64,000 bases of DNA from Pseudoalteromonas luteoviolacea (GCF_021654285.1 NZ_JAKFZS010000008.1:1-64000), one strand, 5' to 3'; shown: positions 26,321 through 35,958, counted from the first letter of the stretch. The notes: generated from the sequence alone by a model not told the origin. Made by a program: numbers and translations.

Positions 26321-27016
26321 ATGAAAACAATTGGTTTACTGGGTGGTATGAGCTGGGAGTCAACAGCTAACTATTATAAGTATATTAATCAAGGTATTAA
26401 ATCAAGTTTGGGAGGTTTGCACTCGGCTAAGATTGTGATGAAAAGCATTGACTTTGCCCCTATCGCAGAGCTGCAACAAGCTAATGAGTGGAGCGTGATG
26501 GCTGACACGCTCACCCAAGATGCCCAAGACATTGAACGTGCAGGGGCTGATTTCATCCTCATCTGCACAAACACAATGCATTTAATTTTTGATGAAGTAC
26601 AGTCTGGGCTCTGCATTCCTCTCATCCATATTGCGGACCCAACTGGAGAACAATTAAAACAAGATGGAAAGCGCAAGGTTGGGCTGCTCGGCACGCAATT
26701 TACTATGTCTGAGCCATTTTATAAGGACAGGCTTAAAAATATATTTGATATTGATGTAATTGTGCCTGGCAAGGATGACCAACAAGTGGTTCACGATATA
26801 ATTTATAACGAACTGTGCTTAGGTGACATTAAGCCAGAATCTAAACGAGTGTATTTAGAGGTTATTGCAAAACTTCAGTCACAAGGGGCTGAGGCAATCA
26901 TCTTGGGATGTACAGAAATTGCCTTGCTTGTTAACGAAAATGATACAGAGATCCCACTCTATGATACGGCTATATTGCATGCAAGTAGTGCCGTCTCTGC
27001 TTCACTAACATCATGA
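26321..27016 (+). CDS. aspartate/glutamate racemase family protein
   Basis: 231 residues, full length for the cofactor-independent Asp/Glu racemase family (YgeA-like). The N-terminal IGLLGGMSWEST motif, the first catalytic cysteine in LICTNTMH and the second in ILGCTEIALL are present, as needed for two-base proton exchange at the alpha carbon. It is cytoplasmic. Substrate specificity is not readable; family members act on aspartate, glutamate or several amino acids. AAGGAT lies just before the ATG. It is a stand-alone gene between outer-membrane and secreted-protein genes. Confidence 0.92.
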   Translation: MKTIGLLGGMSWESTANYYKYINQGIKSSLGGLHSAKIVMKSIDFAPIAELQQANEWSVMADTLTQDAQDIERAGADFILICTNTMHLIFDEVQSGLCIPLIHIADPTGEQLKQDGKRKVGLLGTQFTMSEPFYKDRLKNIFDIDVIVPGKDDQQVVHDIIYNELCLGDIKPESKRVYLEVIAKLQSQGAEAIILGCTEIALLVNENDTEIPLYDTAILHASSAVSASLTS

Positions 27017-27157
27017 ATATATTTGCTTTATATAAATTCACCGTGCGATATGGAATGTTTTATATTCCTCTATTGATTTTAATTAATATAAAATTCAAAA
27101 TTTAGAGCTTTTATTTTAATTTTGTGTAAAAATTTACTCGTTTTAAAAGGAGTAATT

Positions 27158-28852
27158 ATGAAATTAAAATATCTTTCATGTGTTGTGGCAGCTATGGTCA
27201 CGAGTTCTTCAGCGTTGGCATTTACTCAATTGGGTGGTGCTGGCGTGATGCCAATTGGTCATGAATGGCTAACACGCACCTCGGCATTAGAGCTGATGGG
27301 GCAAGAGACGCGAGTCAGCGATAGTCAAGACCCAAGGTTAAACTGGCATAATGGCTTAGCGAAATCTATTGAGCTAAACGTAGCACAACACGAAGTTGAA
27401 AGGATCTTATCTAACACAAACGATGACGGGACTTATTGGTCTGGTTATGATGCTATCTTCGCTGCCATTGTGGGAGAAAGGTGGGTTGATATTGCCGGTT
27501 TTAATGTCACGAATGCCAGCGCTGACCCGACAGGACCAAACTGCTTTAATGCCGTCGCGCAAGAGCCTGCAGATTTGCAGCAAGACCATTTTATGCGTCG
27601 TTATGACGACATTGGTGGGATTGGCGGAGTGAACGCAGCTAAGCGCGCGCAAATACGGTTTATCAATCATTTTGTTAATGCTGCTACTGCCGAGTCTAAA
27701 AATATCAAGGTATGGGATGGCGGCGGTTATGCCAAAGCGGTTGAAGTTGACCACAATTACTTTTTATTCGGTCGGGCTGTTCATTTGTTTCAAGACTCAT
27801 TCAGTCCTGAGCATACGGTACGTTTAGCGGTTGATAATTATGAAAAAATTTGGCAAGTCAAAGCATACCTCTGCTCTGAAGGGGCTGAACAGCATACTCA
27901 TGATACAAAAGAAGCAATTAACTACCAAAGCGGTGATGTAATCTGGAAGCCTGAGTCAAGAGGGCAGAGCGGCTGGCAAGCCTATAAACCAAGCAATATA
28001 AAGCCGGTTGCCTTGGTGTCTTTAGAAGCCAGTAAAGATCTATGGGCGGCTTTTATCCGCACTATGGCCTTACCGCATGAAGAGCGCAAAGCAAAGGCTC
28101 AGTTGGAGGCGCAGCAGCTGGTGGATAATTGGTTATCATTTAATGAGCAAGCCATGCTTAATTGGTATGATGATGAAGCAAAGCGCGACCATACTTATGT
28201 ATTGGCACCTGGCGAGCAGGGCAGTGGAAAATCTTTAGTCGACTGTATGACTGAGCTTAAAGTAGGCACCACAGATCAGCTGGCCCGCGTCGCACAACTC
28301 GAAGAAGAACGTAGGCAATGTTTGTATAATATAGAAGCTGAAGCGGGTTACAGTGATGTCAACGATCCATTGATTAATATGCCATATAATTGGAAGTGGA
28401 AATCTTTAACATGGAAAACGCCACCAGCGGATTGGCACCCAAATCAGCTTGATGCAGATACTGGTGAGGTTGTTCATATTCATAATGCCAGTAATGGTAA
28501 AGCCATCGGTTCTCAAAGCGGTGAAGTGAAAAATGCGCTTTTATACATTGAGCAGGCAACGCCAATCGACTTTATTTTGGTCAAAGGTGAAGGAGATGAG
28601 TCTTATTTTAGGACAAGGCAAAATGCAGAGTTGTTTTTAAGTTATAAAAACAACTTTACAGGTGATGCTAAGCTTTGGACATCCCCTGACAAAGCCTCTT
28701 TTAATATTGAAAAGTATGGCACCCGCGTAAATTTGAAGAATGATTTTTGGCAGCAATATGTCTGGGCTGATATTGAGTCTGGTCAAGTGCATTTATCTCG
28801 TAAGGGAAATGCAAGCAATGAAAATGCGCAGTGGTTGTTAGTTAAGCAATAA
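27158..28852 (+). CDS. secreted zinc phospholipase C-like protein
   Basis: 564 residues. A Sec signal peptide (MKLKYLSCVVAAMVTSSSALA) precedes a helical domain of about residues 25-390 with histidines of the zinc phospholipase C/S1-P1 nuclease fold: GHEWLTR near the mature start and the hallmark FGRAVHLFQDSFSPEHTVR, plus EVDHNYFLFG. It resembles the large PLCs of Legionella and Pseudomonas. The last 130 residues look like a beta-rich binding domain (HIHNASNGKAIG, FWQQYVWADI, GNASNENAQWLL). The ATG at 27158 follows AAGGAG, while the upstream in-frame ATG does not. It is probably exported, with lipid or nucleic acid as substrate; substrate is inferred from fold only. Confidence 0.78.
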   Translation: MKLKYLSCVVAAMVTSSSALAFTQLGGAGVMPIGHEWLTRTSALELMGQETRVSDSQDPRLNWHNGLAKSIELNVAQHEVERILSNTNDDGTYWSGYDAIFAAIVGERWVDIAGFNVTNASADPTGPNCFNAVAQEPADLQQDHFMRRYDDIGGIGGVNAAKRAQIRFINHFVNAATAESKNIKVWDGGGYAKAVEVDHNYFLFGRAVHLFQDSFSPEHTVRLAVDNYEKIWQVKAYLCSEGAEQHTHDTKEAINYQSGDVIWKPESRGQSGWQAYKPSNIKPVALVSLEASKDLWAAFIRTMALPHEERKAKAQLEAQQLVDNWLSFNEQAMLNWYDDEAKRDHTYVLAPGEQGSGKSLVDCMTELKVGTTDQLARVAQLEEERRQCLYNIEAEAGYSDVNDPLINMPYNWKWKSLTWKTPPADWHPNQLDADTGEVVHIHNASNGKAIGSQSGEVKNALLYIEQATPIDFILVKGEGDESYFRTRQNAELFLSYKNNFTGDAKLWTSPDKASFNIEKYGTRVNLKNDFWQQYVWADIESGQVHLSRKGNASNENAQWLLVKQ

Positions 28853-28861
28853 TTTGAGTAA

Positions 28862-28896
28862 GCCCAAAGCAGTGATTAAGCTTTGGGCATTTAATT
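28862..28896 (+). terminator. terminator after PLC-like gene
   Basis: GCCCAAAGC, 9-base loop, GCTTTGGGC, then ATTTAATT. It lies 10 bp after the stop codon and ends where the convergent small gene begins. Confidence 0.75.
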
Positions 28897-29086
28897 AATA
28901 GTAGAGAAATGAATCACAGTGGCACTGTGGATCTTCTTTGAGTAAATCAGCATGTAAATCTATCTTCCTTTGACTTCGCTCATCCCAAACCGTCACGACT
29001 TGATTACGTCTATCGACAATTAAAACTTCAACAGGGTGGTCTTGATATTCTAACCATTCACCTTTTTGTATGTCTTCAATATTCAT
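28895..29086 (-). CDS. small hypothetical protein
   Basis: 63 residues from the ATG at 29086, which has GGAG at 8-base spacing; an in-frame GTG 9 bp upstream is a poorer start. The sequence (IEDIQKGEWLEYQDHPVEVLIVDRRNQVVTVWDERSQRK) is compact and beta-rich, without signal or membrane segment, and has a C-terminal CHC. No family was recognised. It appears to be a genuine small cytoplasmic gene because of its ribosome binding site and the terminator at its end. Confidence 0.6.
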   Translation of the reverse strand: MNIEDIQKGEWLEYQDHPVEVLIVDRRNQVVTVWDERSQRKIDLHADLLKEDPQCHCDSFLYY

Positions 29087-29261
29087 TAATTTCACTCCAG
29101 CACTTGCGAAGCATAGTATTGAGCATCTTTATAATATTGCTAACAAGTGAACATCATTAAAATTTGCAAAGAGTATTACTTACCACTTTGTTACAAGATG
29201 AATGAATGCATTATGTAAAAAAGCGCATTAAGTACTTTTAAGTGTAGTTAGTAGAGGGAAA

Positions 29262-29296
29262 AAAGCCCAACATAAAGGTGATCCTCGTTGGGCTTT
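29262..29296 (-). terminator. terminator of the TonB-dependent receptor gene
   Basis: AAAGCCCAAC ... GTTGGGCTTT with a 15-base loop, followed by TTTTTTCCC on the minus strand, 48 bp beyond the receptor stop. A strong rho-independent form. Confidence 0.85.
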
Positions 29297-29343
29297 GGTC
29301 GTTAGTTTACTGTGTGTCCACTCAACATGGACTTAATTTGGGA

Positions 29344-31605
29344 TTAGAAGTTATAGGCAACGCTGAGCTTTATGCTGCGAGGCAAAATATAACGTCCATT
29401 GGCTGCAGCTGGGTTACGCGGATCACCTTCAGTTAGGCCTTGTTCATCAGTTAAGTTATCGATGGCAACTTGCACCTGGACTTGTTCCATTGGCTCAAGT
29501 GTTAAACCTATATCGATCTTTTCATAGCCATCTAACACAGCACTTGGCGTGTTTTGAATGTCGCTGTAACGTGAGTCAACTGCTGAGATAGTGCCGTAAA
29601 CTGTTGCGAACATATCACCAAGTTCAAATTCATAACTTGGTGTAATACGCAATTGCCAATCAGGGATACGTTGTGACTTGTTGCCCGTCAGTGTCGCATC
29701 TGGGCTTTGTGCGACTTCACTGTTTTGCAAGGTACCATTTAAGTTAACGCTGAAACCTGACTCATGATTGTAGTTAAAATCTATTTCAATACCGTGTGCT
29801 TCAGTGGTAAAGCGCTGTGCAGGCAAATCTGGACGAATCGAGAACGACTCGCCCTTCACTTCATTTGCAAAAAGGGTTGCGAAGAAGTCCATATTTTCAC
29901 CCATGAACTTGTAGCCAACTTCACTTTGTGCCACTTCTTTGATCAGCTCATCACCTGCGGAATAATCATCAAAGTTGTCTCTGAAATCGTCAAAGTAAGG
30001 CATTTTAAAGCCTTTGTTGAAACGTACAAAAACGCCACTTTGATCATCTAATTTGTAATCAGTACCAACTGTCCATGATGTTTTGCGAGCGCTGTAGTCA
30101 ACCGATTTAGTGATCACACCGTCAAGACCTTCATCAACGGTATAATCTACTTGATGGCGTTCATTACGAAGTCCTAAATCAAAAGTTAAACTATCAGTGG
30201 CTGCGTAGCTATGGGTCGTATAAAAGGCAAGGGTCGTCGCATCGCCATTGCTGTTGATGTCGTAGTTAAAGCCACACCCTTCAAATGAATCGTTACACGC
30301 AATGCCTGTCAGCATTTCACCGCCTTGTTCTAAAACATGGTATGCGGTATTACCTAGGCTCCACCAATCTTTGGCCGAGGTCGTTGCGGTGTAAATACCA
30401 AAGGCACTGTTAATTACGCCGAAATCTTTGCTCAGTGCTAAGTCATTGGTAAAGGCTTCAATATCTTTGAGTACTACCCAACGGCCATAGTCCTGAACAC
30501 GCGTGTCGGCGCCATATTCTTTGCCCGTTGCAACACCTATTGCGCTTACGCCATTGTCAGCAACTTCTGATAAATTCATAGCATTACCAGCAGGAACTAG
30601 ACCATAAGTATTTGCTTTACCTTGGGTTAAACTAAAGCGGTCGATAAAATGCCAGTCATTACCAAGTTCAAGAGAAATACTACCGCCAGAGACATGGCCG
30701 TCCCAGCCTCGACCTTCGGCTAAATCAATATCAACTTGGCCGTTTCCTGCAGAAACAGTAGCTTGACGATTTAATGTGCCTAACTGCGTATATTCAGCAT
30801 CAACTCCAGCTTCATTGAGTGGCGTAGGAAGATACCAAGCACCTGTATCATCTGTTTGGCGAGTGTAGACGTTGATTTCACCATTCTCTAATTCTTTGGT
30901 GAGTTTAATGGTAAATTGATGGCCTTTTTCAGAAGTGAAACCCGCGTCGCGGATCCCTGATGAGCGTTTGATGTAGCCGCCCACCATATAATATAAGTCT
31001 TCGCTGACTTCGCCACTTAAGACGCCATCTATGCGTTGCAAGCCGTAATCTGAAGTGGTGTATTTGAAGGTGCCTTCAGTGTCTGCTTGACCACGCTTAA
31101 GTCGGAAGTTAGTGGTTAACCCCGGTTGTCCGTTAGACAATACTGGGTTTGGCCCGCCTCTAAGCCCTTCCATCATTGAGATGGTTTCATCAAGGCGGAA
31201 AATAGACGAGTTTTCTAAAAATGACAGTGTTGGAGCTGGATAAACCGGTGAACCATCAAGGCTGACTGTTAAAAATGGGGCGTCTCCACTTGAAGTGAAC
31301 CCTCTAACATTGATGTTAGCACCAGACTCACCGCCAGAGCTTTCTACCCAAACACCTGGAATGGCTTTGAATAAATCAGCTGTACTCTTTGGTGCGAGTC
31401 GTTCAATGAGAGATTCATCAACATTAGTAACGGCGTATGCGGCATCTACTTTACGGATCCCCATACCACCTGGTGTACCAGAAATAACAATGGTCTCGAC
31501 CTTGTCTTTGGCTTTATTTTGTTGCTCAGCGTTGGCTACATTTGAATATGTAATTGCGGCCATAACCGCTGCTGCAAGTGCAGAATACTTCTTGCCTAAG
31601 TTCAC
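29344..31605 (-). CDS. TonB-dependent receptor, probably for trehalose or related glucosides
   Basis: 753 residues from the GTG at 31605. That start has AAGGGAG at 8-base spacing and gives a normal signal peptide (NLGKKYSALAAAVMAAITYSNVANA); a further in-frame GTG at 31680 would give an odd 25-residue extension. After the TonB box (ETIVISG) comes a plug domain (about residues 45-165, with IPGVWVESSGGESGANINVRGF) and a 22-stranded barrel ending in SIKLSVAYNF. It should import a ligand across the outer membrane using TonB energy. A LacI-type operator identical in type to that before the MFS gene lies 155 bp upstream, so the ligand is probably trehalose; this is inferred from the locus. Confidence 0.85.
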   Translation of the reverse strand: MNLGKKYSALAAAVMAAITYSNVANAEQQNKAKDKVETIVISGTPGGMGIRKVDAAYAVTNVDESLIERLAPKSTADLFKAIPGVWVESSGGESGANINVRGFTSSGDAPFLTVSLDGSPVYPAPTLSFLENSSIFRLDETISMMEGLRGGPNPVLSNGQPGLTTNFRLKRGQADTEGTFKYTTSDYGLQRIDGVLSGEVSEDLYYMVGGYIKRSSGIRDAGFTSEKGHQFTIKLTKELENGEINVYTRQTDDTGAWYLPTPLNEAGVDAEYTQLGTLNRQATVSAGNGQVDIDLAEGRGWDGHVSGGSISLELGNDWHFIDRFSLTQGKANTYGLVPAGNAMNLSEVADNGVSAIGVATGKEYGADTRVQDYGRWVVLKDIEAFTNDLALSKDFGVINSAFGIYTATTSAKDWWSLGNTAYHVLEQGGEMLTGIACNDSFEGCGFNYDINSNGDATTLAFYTTHSYAATDSLTFDLGLRNERHQVDYTVDEGLDGVITKSVDYSARKTSWTVGTDYKLDDQSGVFVRFNKGFKMPYFDDFRDNFDDYSAGDELIKEVAQSEVGYKFMGENMDFFATLFANEVKGESFSIRPDLPAQRFTTEAHGIEIDFNYNHESGFSVNLNGTLQNSEVAQSPDATLTGNKSQRIPDWQLRITPSYEFELGDMFATVYGTISAVDSRYSDIQNTPSAVLDGYEKIDIGLTLEPMEQVQVQVAIDNLTDEQGLTEGDPRNPAAANGRYILPRSIKLSVAYNF

Positions 31606-31759
31606 AGGAGCTGCTCCCTTGGTTGTGTCATATGTGTTGTCATAATGGCCGACTTGCGCGCCGGCATCGCTTTTCGCCACAAAACTGAACTAAGTTATTT
31701 TGTAATTCAGCGTATTTTTAATTGGTTTGCACTGGGCGTTATTTTAAAATAGAACTTTA

Positions 31760-31773
31760 TGCAAACGTTTGCA
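31760..31773. promoter_or_regulatory. LacI-family operator upstream of the TonB receptor gene
   Basis: TGCAAACGTTTGCA, a perfect 14-bp palindrome with the central CG expected of LacI/GalR-family operators. It matches the second site at 33128-33141 in 13 of 14 positions. Confidence 0.85.
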
Positions 31774-32003
31774 ATAGGGTGTTGCGATATTTTTTTACCT
31801 TGGGTTTACCTTATGCCGCATGTGCATGCTTTTTTATAACTTAGGCGCTCTAGATGGGGATAACAAAAACAAAGGGTTAATAAAGGCACACCTTTAAACG
31901 AAAATAACTGAGGTGACCAGCCTTTCTCTGTGGATGAATGCGCTTGGTTAGTTTAATCTAATGGCATGAACAGTATTGTGGGTAACAGCCCATAAAGTCA
32001 TGC

Positions 32004-32025
32004 CAAAGCATGTAAATGTGCTTTG
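32004..32025. promoter_or_regulatory. inverted repeat before the lacI-type gene
   Basis: CAAAGCA, 8-base spacer, TGCTTTG, ending 16 bases before the start codon at 32042. It could be a 5'-UTR hairpin or a diverged operator for autoregulation; no evidence decides which. Confidence 0.35.
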
Positions 32026-32041
32026 ATGTAGTGGATGGGCT

Positions 32042-33049
32042 ATGCAACAAAAAAAACTAAAACTGGCAGATCTGGCAAAGTTGGCAGGTGTTTCAACGTC
32101 GACAGCGTCACGTGCACTGAATGATAACCCTTTAATTAAGTTAGAAACACGTGAGCGAATTCAACAGCTCGCAAAAGAGCATAACTTTAGTTTGAATGCC
32201 GCAGCGAGCCGACTTAGATTGCAAAAAACCAAAGTCATCGCGGTGTTGATTAATCTTGATTCAGAAACAGAGCAGTCCATTGATGACCCATTTTTACTCA
32301 AAGTGGTGAGTGATATTAATTTGGCGGTTAATCGTCAAGGGTATGAGCTGTTGTTATCTAACTCATTTATGGCCGGAGAAGATTGGCACGGATACTTTAT
32401 TGATGGACGTCGAGCGGACGGAGTCATTGTCGTAGGTCAAGGCAAGCAGCAGGCGTTAATAGAAGCCGCATCTAGAGCGGGTATGCCACTGGTCGTGTGG
32501 GGCGACCCAAAAACCAAGGCGGATTATGTCATTGTGGGCAGTGATAATTTCCTTGGTGGAAAGATTGCTGCGGAGCATTTGATGTCAAAAGGATGCAAAG
32601 CGCCTTTGTTTTTAGGTGAGCCTGAGCATGCTGAGTTGGGTGAGCGATATAACGGCTTTTGTACTGCAATCAAGAGTTCGGGTCTAACAGAGCGATGCCA
32701 GCTGTTGAAAATAGATATTACCAGCCAAGCTGCTTATGAGGCGATAAATCACAAGTTACGTAATGATGGCCTTGATTTTGATGGTATTTTTGCTTGTAGT
32801 GATATGGTCGCATTAGGTGCGATGAAAGCACTAAAAGAACGGTATGTGAGTATTCCCAATGATGTCCACGTCGTTGGGTTTGATGATATTGCAATGGCTG
32901 ATATTAGTTTTCCATCGCTGACAACGGTTAGGCAGGATACGAAGCAAGCCGGTGAGCTCTTGGTAAGTAAGTTACTTGCTCAGTTAGAAGGTGAGCAGGT
33001 TGCTTCTAGTCAATTAGAAATCACATTGATTGAACGCCAATCTAGCTAG
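32042..33049 (+). CDS. LacI family transcriptional regulator of the trehalose locus
   Basis: 335 residues. The LacI DNA-binding headpiece is intact (LADLAKLAGVSTSTASRALNDNP, then ETRERIQQLAKEHNFSLNAAASRLR with the hinge helix). The C-terminal periplasmic-binding-like domain (about residues 62-330) ends with the usual GFDDIAMADISFPSLTTVRQ segment. It is flanked by a TonB receptor and by MFS and trehalase genes, and two LacI-type palindromes lie before those transport genes, so it most likely represses trehalose uptake and breakdown until a sugar effector binds. The effector (trehalose, trehalose-6-phosphate or glucose) is not known. Confidence 0.9.
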   Translation: MQQKKLKLADLAKLAGVSTSTASRALNDNPLIKLETRERIQQLAKEHNFSLNAAASRLRLQKTKVIAVLINLDSETEQSIDDPFLLKVVSDINLAVNRQGYELLLSNSFMAGEDWHGYFIDGRRADGVIVVGQGKQQALIEAASRAGMPLVVWGDPKTKADYVIVGSDNFLGGKIAAEHLMSKGCKAPLFLGEPEHAELGERYNGFCTAIKSSGLTERCQLLKIDITSQAAYEAINHKLRNDGLDFDGIFACSDMVALGAMKALKERYVSIPNDVHVVGFDDIAMADISFPSLTTVRQDTKQAGELLVSKLLAQLEGEQVASSQLEITLIERQSS

Positions 33050-33127
33050 TGTATTGGTGTCAATTAAGTGTGAAAACCTAGATAAAGAGTAGTCATGGTG
33101 ATTAACAGCCGTTATTAAATTTTAAAA

Positions 33128-33141
33128 TGCAAACGATTGCA
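33128..33141. promoter_or_regulatory. LacI-family operator upstream of the MFS gene
   Basis: TGCAAACGATTGCA, one base different from the palindrome at 31760-31773, located 57 bp before the MFS start codon. Two sites at two transport genes of one locus make a LacI regulon. Confidence 0.82.
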
Positions 33142-33197
33142 TTGTTCGCATATGAGCGCTAGACTGATTTAAACTTACAGTATTTACGAGTCTTTCA

Positions 33198-34439
33198 ATG
33201 CACAATATGCGAACTATTTTGGCTATGGGAGCCTGCTACTTCTTATTTGCAATATTGCTCAATAGCGTTGGTACCGTTATTTTGCAAGCAATCAACACGT
33301 TTGGTGTGTCTAAAGCGCAAGCGGCGTCTTTAGAAGGGTTTAAAGATTTACCCATTGCAATTGTCTCCTTTTTGGTTGCTTCATTCATTCCTCGAATAGG
33401 CTATAAGTTTGCACTGTTAGGTGGCTTATCTTTGGTCACCATAATGTGCTTGATAACGCCTATCGCTGGTAGCTTCTGGGCGCTCAAAGCATTATTTGCA
33501 GCTGTTGGCTGCGCATTCGCGATTGTCAAAGTTTCCGTATATGCCTTAATTGGCCAAGTCACCGACTCTACTAAGTCACACTCAAGTTTATTAAACACCA
33601 TTGAAGGTGTATTCATGGTGGGCGTACTTAGTGGCTATTGGGTATTTGCTGCATTTTTGAGTGAGGATATTGCCTCGAATAATTGGTTGAACGTTTACTA
33701 CTTATTGGGTGCGCTATCAATTATCACTATGTGCTTTGTATGGTTTGCCAAAATTGATAAACCGATAAATCAGAAACTCAATCAAGGCAGTGCGAAAAGC
33801 GACTTTTTTGATATGTTGCGTTTGACTTATCAGCCACTTGTCTTGGTATTTGTGATCAGCGCGTTTTTGTATGTGTTGATTGAACAAGGTGTGGGCACAT
33901 GGCTACCAACCTTTAATAACCAAGTACTCAATTTACCCGTTGATGTGAGCGTTCAGCTAAGCAGTATTTTTGCTGCGAGCTTAGCTATTGGCCGTTTGGC
34001 TGCGGGTCAAATTCTGAAAAAAATAGATTGGTATCTCTTTTTAAATATCTGCCTTGCAGGTATGGCCGTATTGGTTTTATTGACTTTACCGATGACCAAA
34101 GGCTTGCCACAAAACCAAGTCACGAGCGTATTTGATGCGCCTACCGCTGCGTATTTAATGCCATTAATAGGATTGCTTATGGCGCCTATTTACCCGGTGA
34201 TCAATTCAATTATGCTAAGTAGCCTTGAGAAACACCGTCATGCCGCGATGACAGGGCTTATTGTGGTTTTCTCCGCCCTTGGTGGAACGACAGGCTCATT
34301 AATTACAGGCTTTGTATTTGAATATATGAGCGGTCAGCATGCCTTTTATATGTCATTAATTCCAATGGCAATTATCACAGTTACCTTATTTCTATTTAAA
34401 AAGCGTGCTCAACAAGTAGCGTGCTCGTCAGCAGTTTAA
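33198..34439 (+). CDS. MFS sugar transporter, probably trehalose
   Basis: 413 residues with about 12 transmembrane helices, of the sugar-importing MFS type. The order of hydrophobic blocks (YFLFAILLNSVGTVIL first, LIGLLMAPIYPVINSIMLSSLEKHRHAAMTGLIVVFSALGG in the ninth to tenth helices) and the GYK and HRHA loops are typical. It lies between the LacI regulator and trehalase, with a LacI operator before it, so trehalose uptake across the inner membrane is the likely role. Its stop lies within 20 bp of the trehalase start, implying an operon. The start could be the ATG at 33198 or 33207; neither has a strong ribosome binding site. Confidence 0.82.
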   Translation: MHNMRTILAMGACYFLFAILLNSVGTVILQAINTFGVSKAQAASLEGFKDLPIAIVSFLVASFIPRIGYKFALLGGLSLVTIMCLITPIAGSFWALKALFAAVGCAFAIVKVSVYALIGQVTDSTKSHSSLLNTIEGVFMVGVLSGYWVFAAFLSEDIASNNWLNVYYLLGALSIITMCFVWFAKIDKPINQKLNQGSAKSDFFDMLRLTYQPLVLVFVISAFLYVLIEQGVGTWLPTFNNQVLNLPVDVSVQLSSIFAASLAIGRLAAGQILKKIDWYLFLNICLAGMAVLVLLTLPMTKGLPQNQVTSVFDAPTAAYLMPLIGLLMAPIYPVINSIMLSSLEKHRHAAMTGLIVVFSALGGTTGSLITGFVFEYMSGQHAFYMSLIPMAIITVTLFLFKKRAQQVACSSAV

Positions 34440-34453
34440 GTCGAGGATTAATA

Positions 34454-35944
34454 ATGAAGTTTGAGCATAGTCGCTTGTTTAAAGAGGTACAATTGTCAGG
34501 CATTTTTGCTGATAGTAAAACGTTTGCTGATGCTATTCCAAAGCCATCTTGGCAGGCCGTATGTGACTTTTATGAAGAGTTGCAACCCAAAGATCTAAAG
34601 GCTTTTGTTAATGTTCATTTCGAGTTCGCACCAGCGCCAGAGCTAGAAACACTCGACACGGTTGAGTCTGTCCCTGATTACATTGAACAGCTTTGGAGTA
34701 GGTTAACGAGGGAAGCTGGTGAGAAAGACGCAAGCTCGCTTCTTGCATTGCCTAAGCCATATGTTGTGCCTGGTGGACGATTTAACGAAATTTATTATTG
34801 GGATAGCTATTTTACAGCACTTGGACTGATGGACTCTGGTCGAGAAGCGCTTGTTGAGAATATGCTGGATAATTTTTGTAGTCTAATTAATTCACTTGGG
34901 CATGTACCGAATGGCAATCGCAGCTACTACGCAACCCGCTCCCAGCCACCTGTGACTGCATTAATGGTTGACCTACTTTGGGATACAAAGCACACAGATC
35001 CGCAGTGGTTAAAGAGAGTGACGTCATCTTTGAGTCGTGAGTATGAATTTTGGATGAGAGGACAAGAGAAGTTATCGTCTAAAGAGAATGCCTATGCCCG
35101 TGTTGTGATGATGCCTTGTGGCGGTTTACTTAATCGCTATTGGGATAATGAAGCCCTGCCTAGACCTGAATCCTATAGAGAAGATTTGGAAGATGCCAAA
35201 CACCTTACTGCAGAGCAAAAACTCGCGTTTTATCGAAATATACGTGCTGCTTGTGAGTCTGGATGGGATTTCAGTAGTCGTTGGTTAAGAGAACCAAGTG
35301 ACTTAAAAACCATCGCCACAACAGATATGGTACCGATCGACCTAAATGCTTTAGTCTATTTTTTAGAGTCGCAATTGGCCCATTGTTATCTAGCTTTAAA
35401 TCGCCATACTGAATACAGAAAAATGGACAAAAAGGCGAAATCACGTGCAGAGCTGATTGCTCAGTATATGTGGAATGAGCAAGCCAGCTGGTTTGTTGAT
35501 TATGATATTGCTAACAATATTCAGCGAGATGTGCAAACGATGGCTGGCGCTACGGCACTATTTTTTAACTTAGTTAAAGATGCAAGTCATGCGCAGCGCA
35601 TGTCTAAGAAAGTCATGTCTGATTTTTACAAGGTTGGCGGGCTTGTTACCACACTTAACGAAACATCCCAGCAATGGGATAGCCCAAACGGATGGGCACC
35701 GCTTCAGTGGTTTGGTGTAAAAGGTTTATTGAACTATGGCTTTGATTGCGAAGCAAAGCAGGTTGGGAAAAGCTGGTTGAATACACTAGAGGCTAACTTT
35801 GCTATCAATAAGTGCTTGTTAGAAAAATACAATGTCATTGATTTAAATAAAACAGCGCAAGGCGGAGAATATATAGTTCAGCAAGGCTTTGGCTGGACTA
35901 ATGGCGTTGCTCGTAGATTATATAAGTTGTTTGGAAATAAGTAG
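34454..35944 (+). CDS. treF: cytoplasmic trehalase (GH37)
   Basis: 496 residues. It hydrolyses trehalose to two glucoses. Both family signatures are visible: PGGRFNEIYYWDSYF near residue 100 and QQWDSPNGWAPLQW near residue 410, with intervening GNRSYYATRSQPP. No signal peptide is present, so it is of the cytoplasmic TreF type rather than periplasmic TreA. The ATG at 34454 follows GAGGA at 7 bases and is preferred to the overlapping ATG at 34421 that would run back into the MFS gene. Co-transcribed with the MFS carrier. Together with the receptor it completes an uptake and breakdown route: outer membrane, inner membrane, hydrolysis. Confidence 0.93.
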   Translation: MKFEHSRLFKEVQLSGIFADSKTFADAIPKPSWQAVCDFYEELQPKDLKAFVNVHFEFAPAPELETLDTVESVPDYIEQLWSRLTREAGEKDASSLLALPKPYVVPGGRFNEIYYWDSYFTALGLMDSGREALVENMLDNFCSLINSLGHVPNGNRSYYATRSQPPVTALMVDLLWDTKHTDPQWLKRVTSSLSREYEFWMRGQEKLSSKENAYARVVMMPCGGLLNRYWDNEALPRPESYREDLEDAKHLTAEQKLAFYRNIRAACESGWDFSSRWLREPSDLKTIATTDMVPIDLNALVYFLESQLAHCYLALNRHTEYRKMDKKAKSRAELIAQYMWNEQASWFVDYDIANNIQRDVQTMAGATALFFNLVKDASHAQRMSKKVMSDFYKVGGLVTTLNETSQQWDSPNGWAPLQWFGVKGLLNYGFDCEAKQVGKSWLNTLEANFAINKCLLEKYNVIDLNKTAQGGEYIVQQGFGWTNGVARRLYKLFGNK

Positions 35945-35958
35945 TTTTTATCCTTTTG

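Larger units (their letters stand above)
31606..32041. other. divergent control region between TonB receptor and lacI-type gene
   Basis: 436 bp without a gene. It holds the LacI-type operator at 31760-31773 and the inverted repeat at 32004-32025. Promoters for both divergent genes should lie here. Confidence 0.7.
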
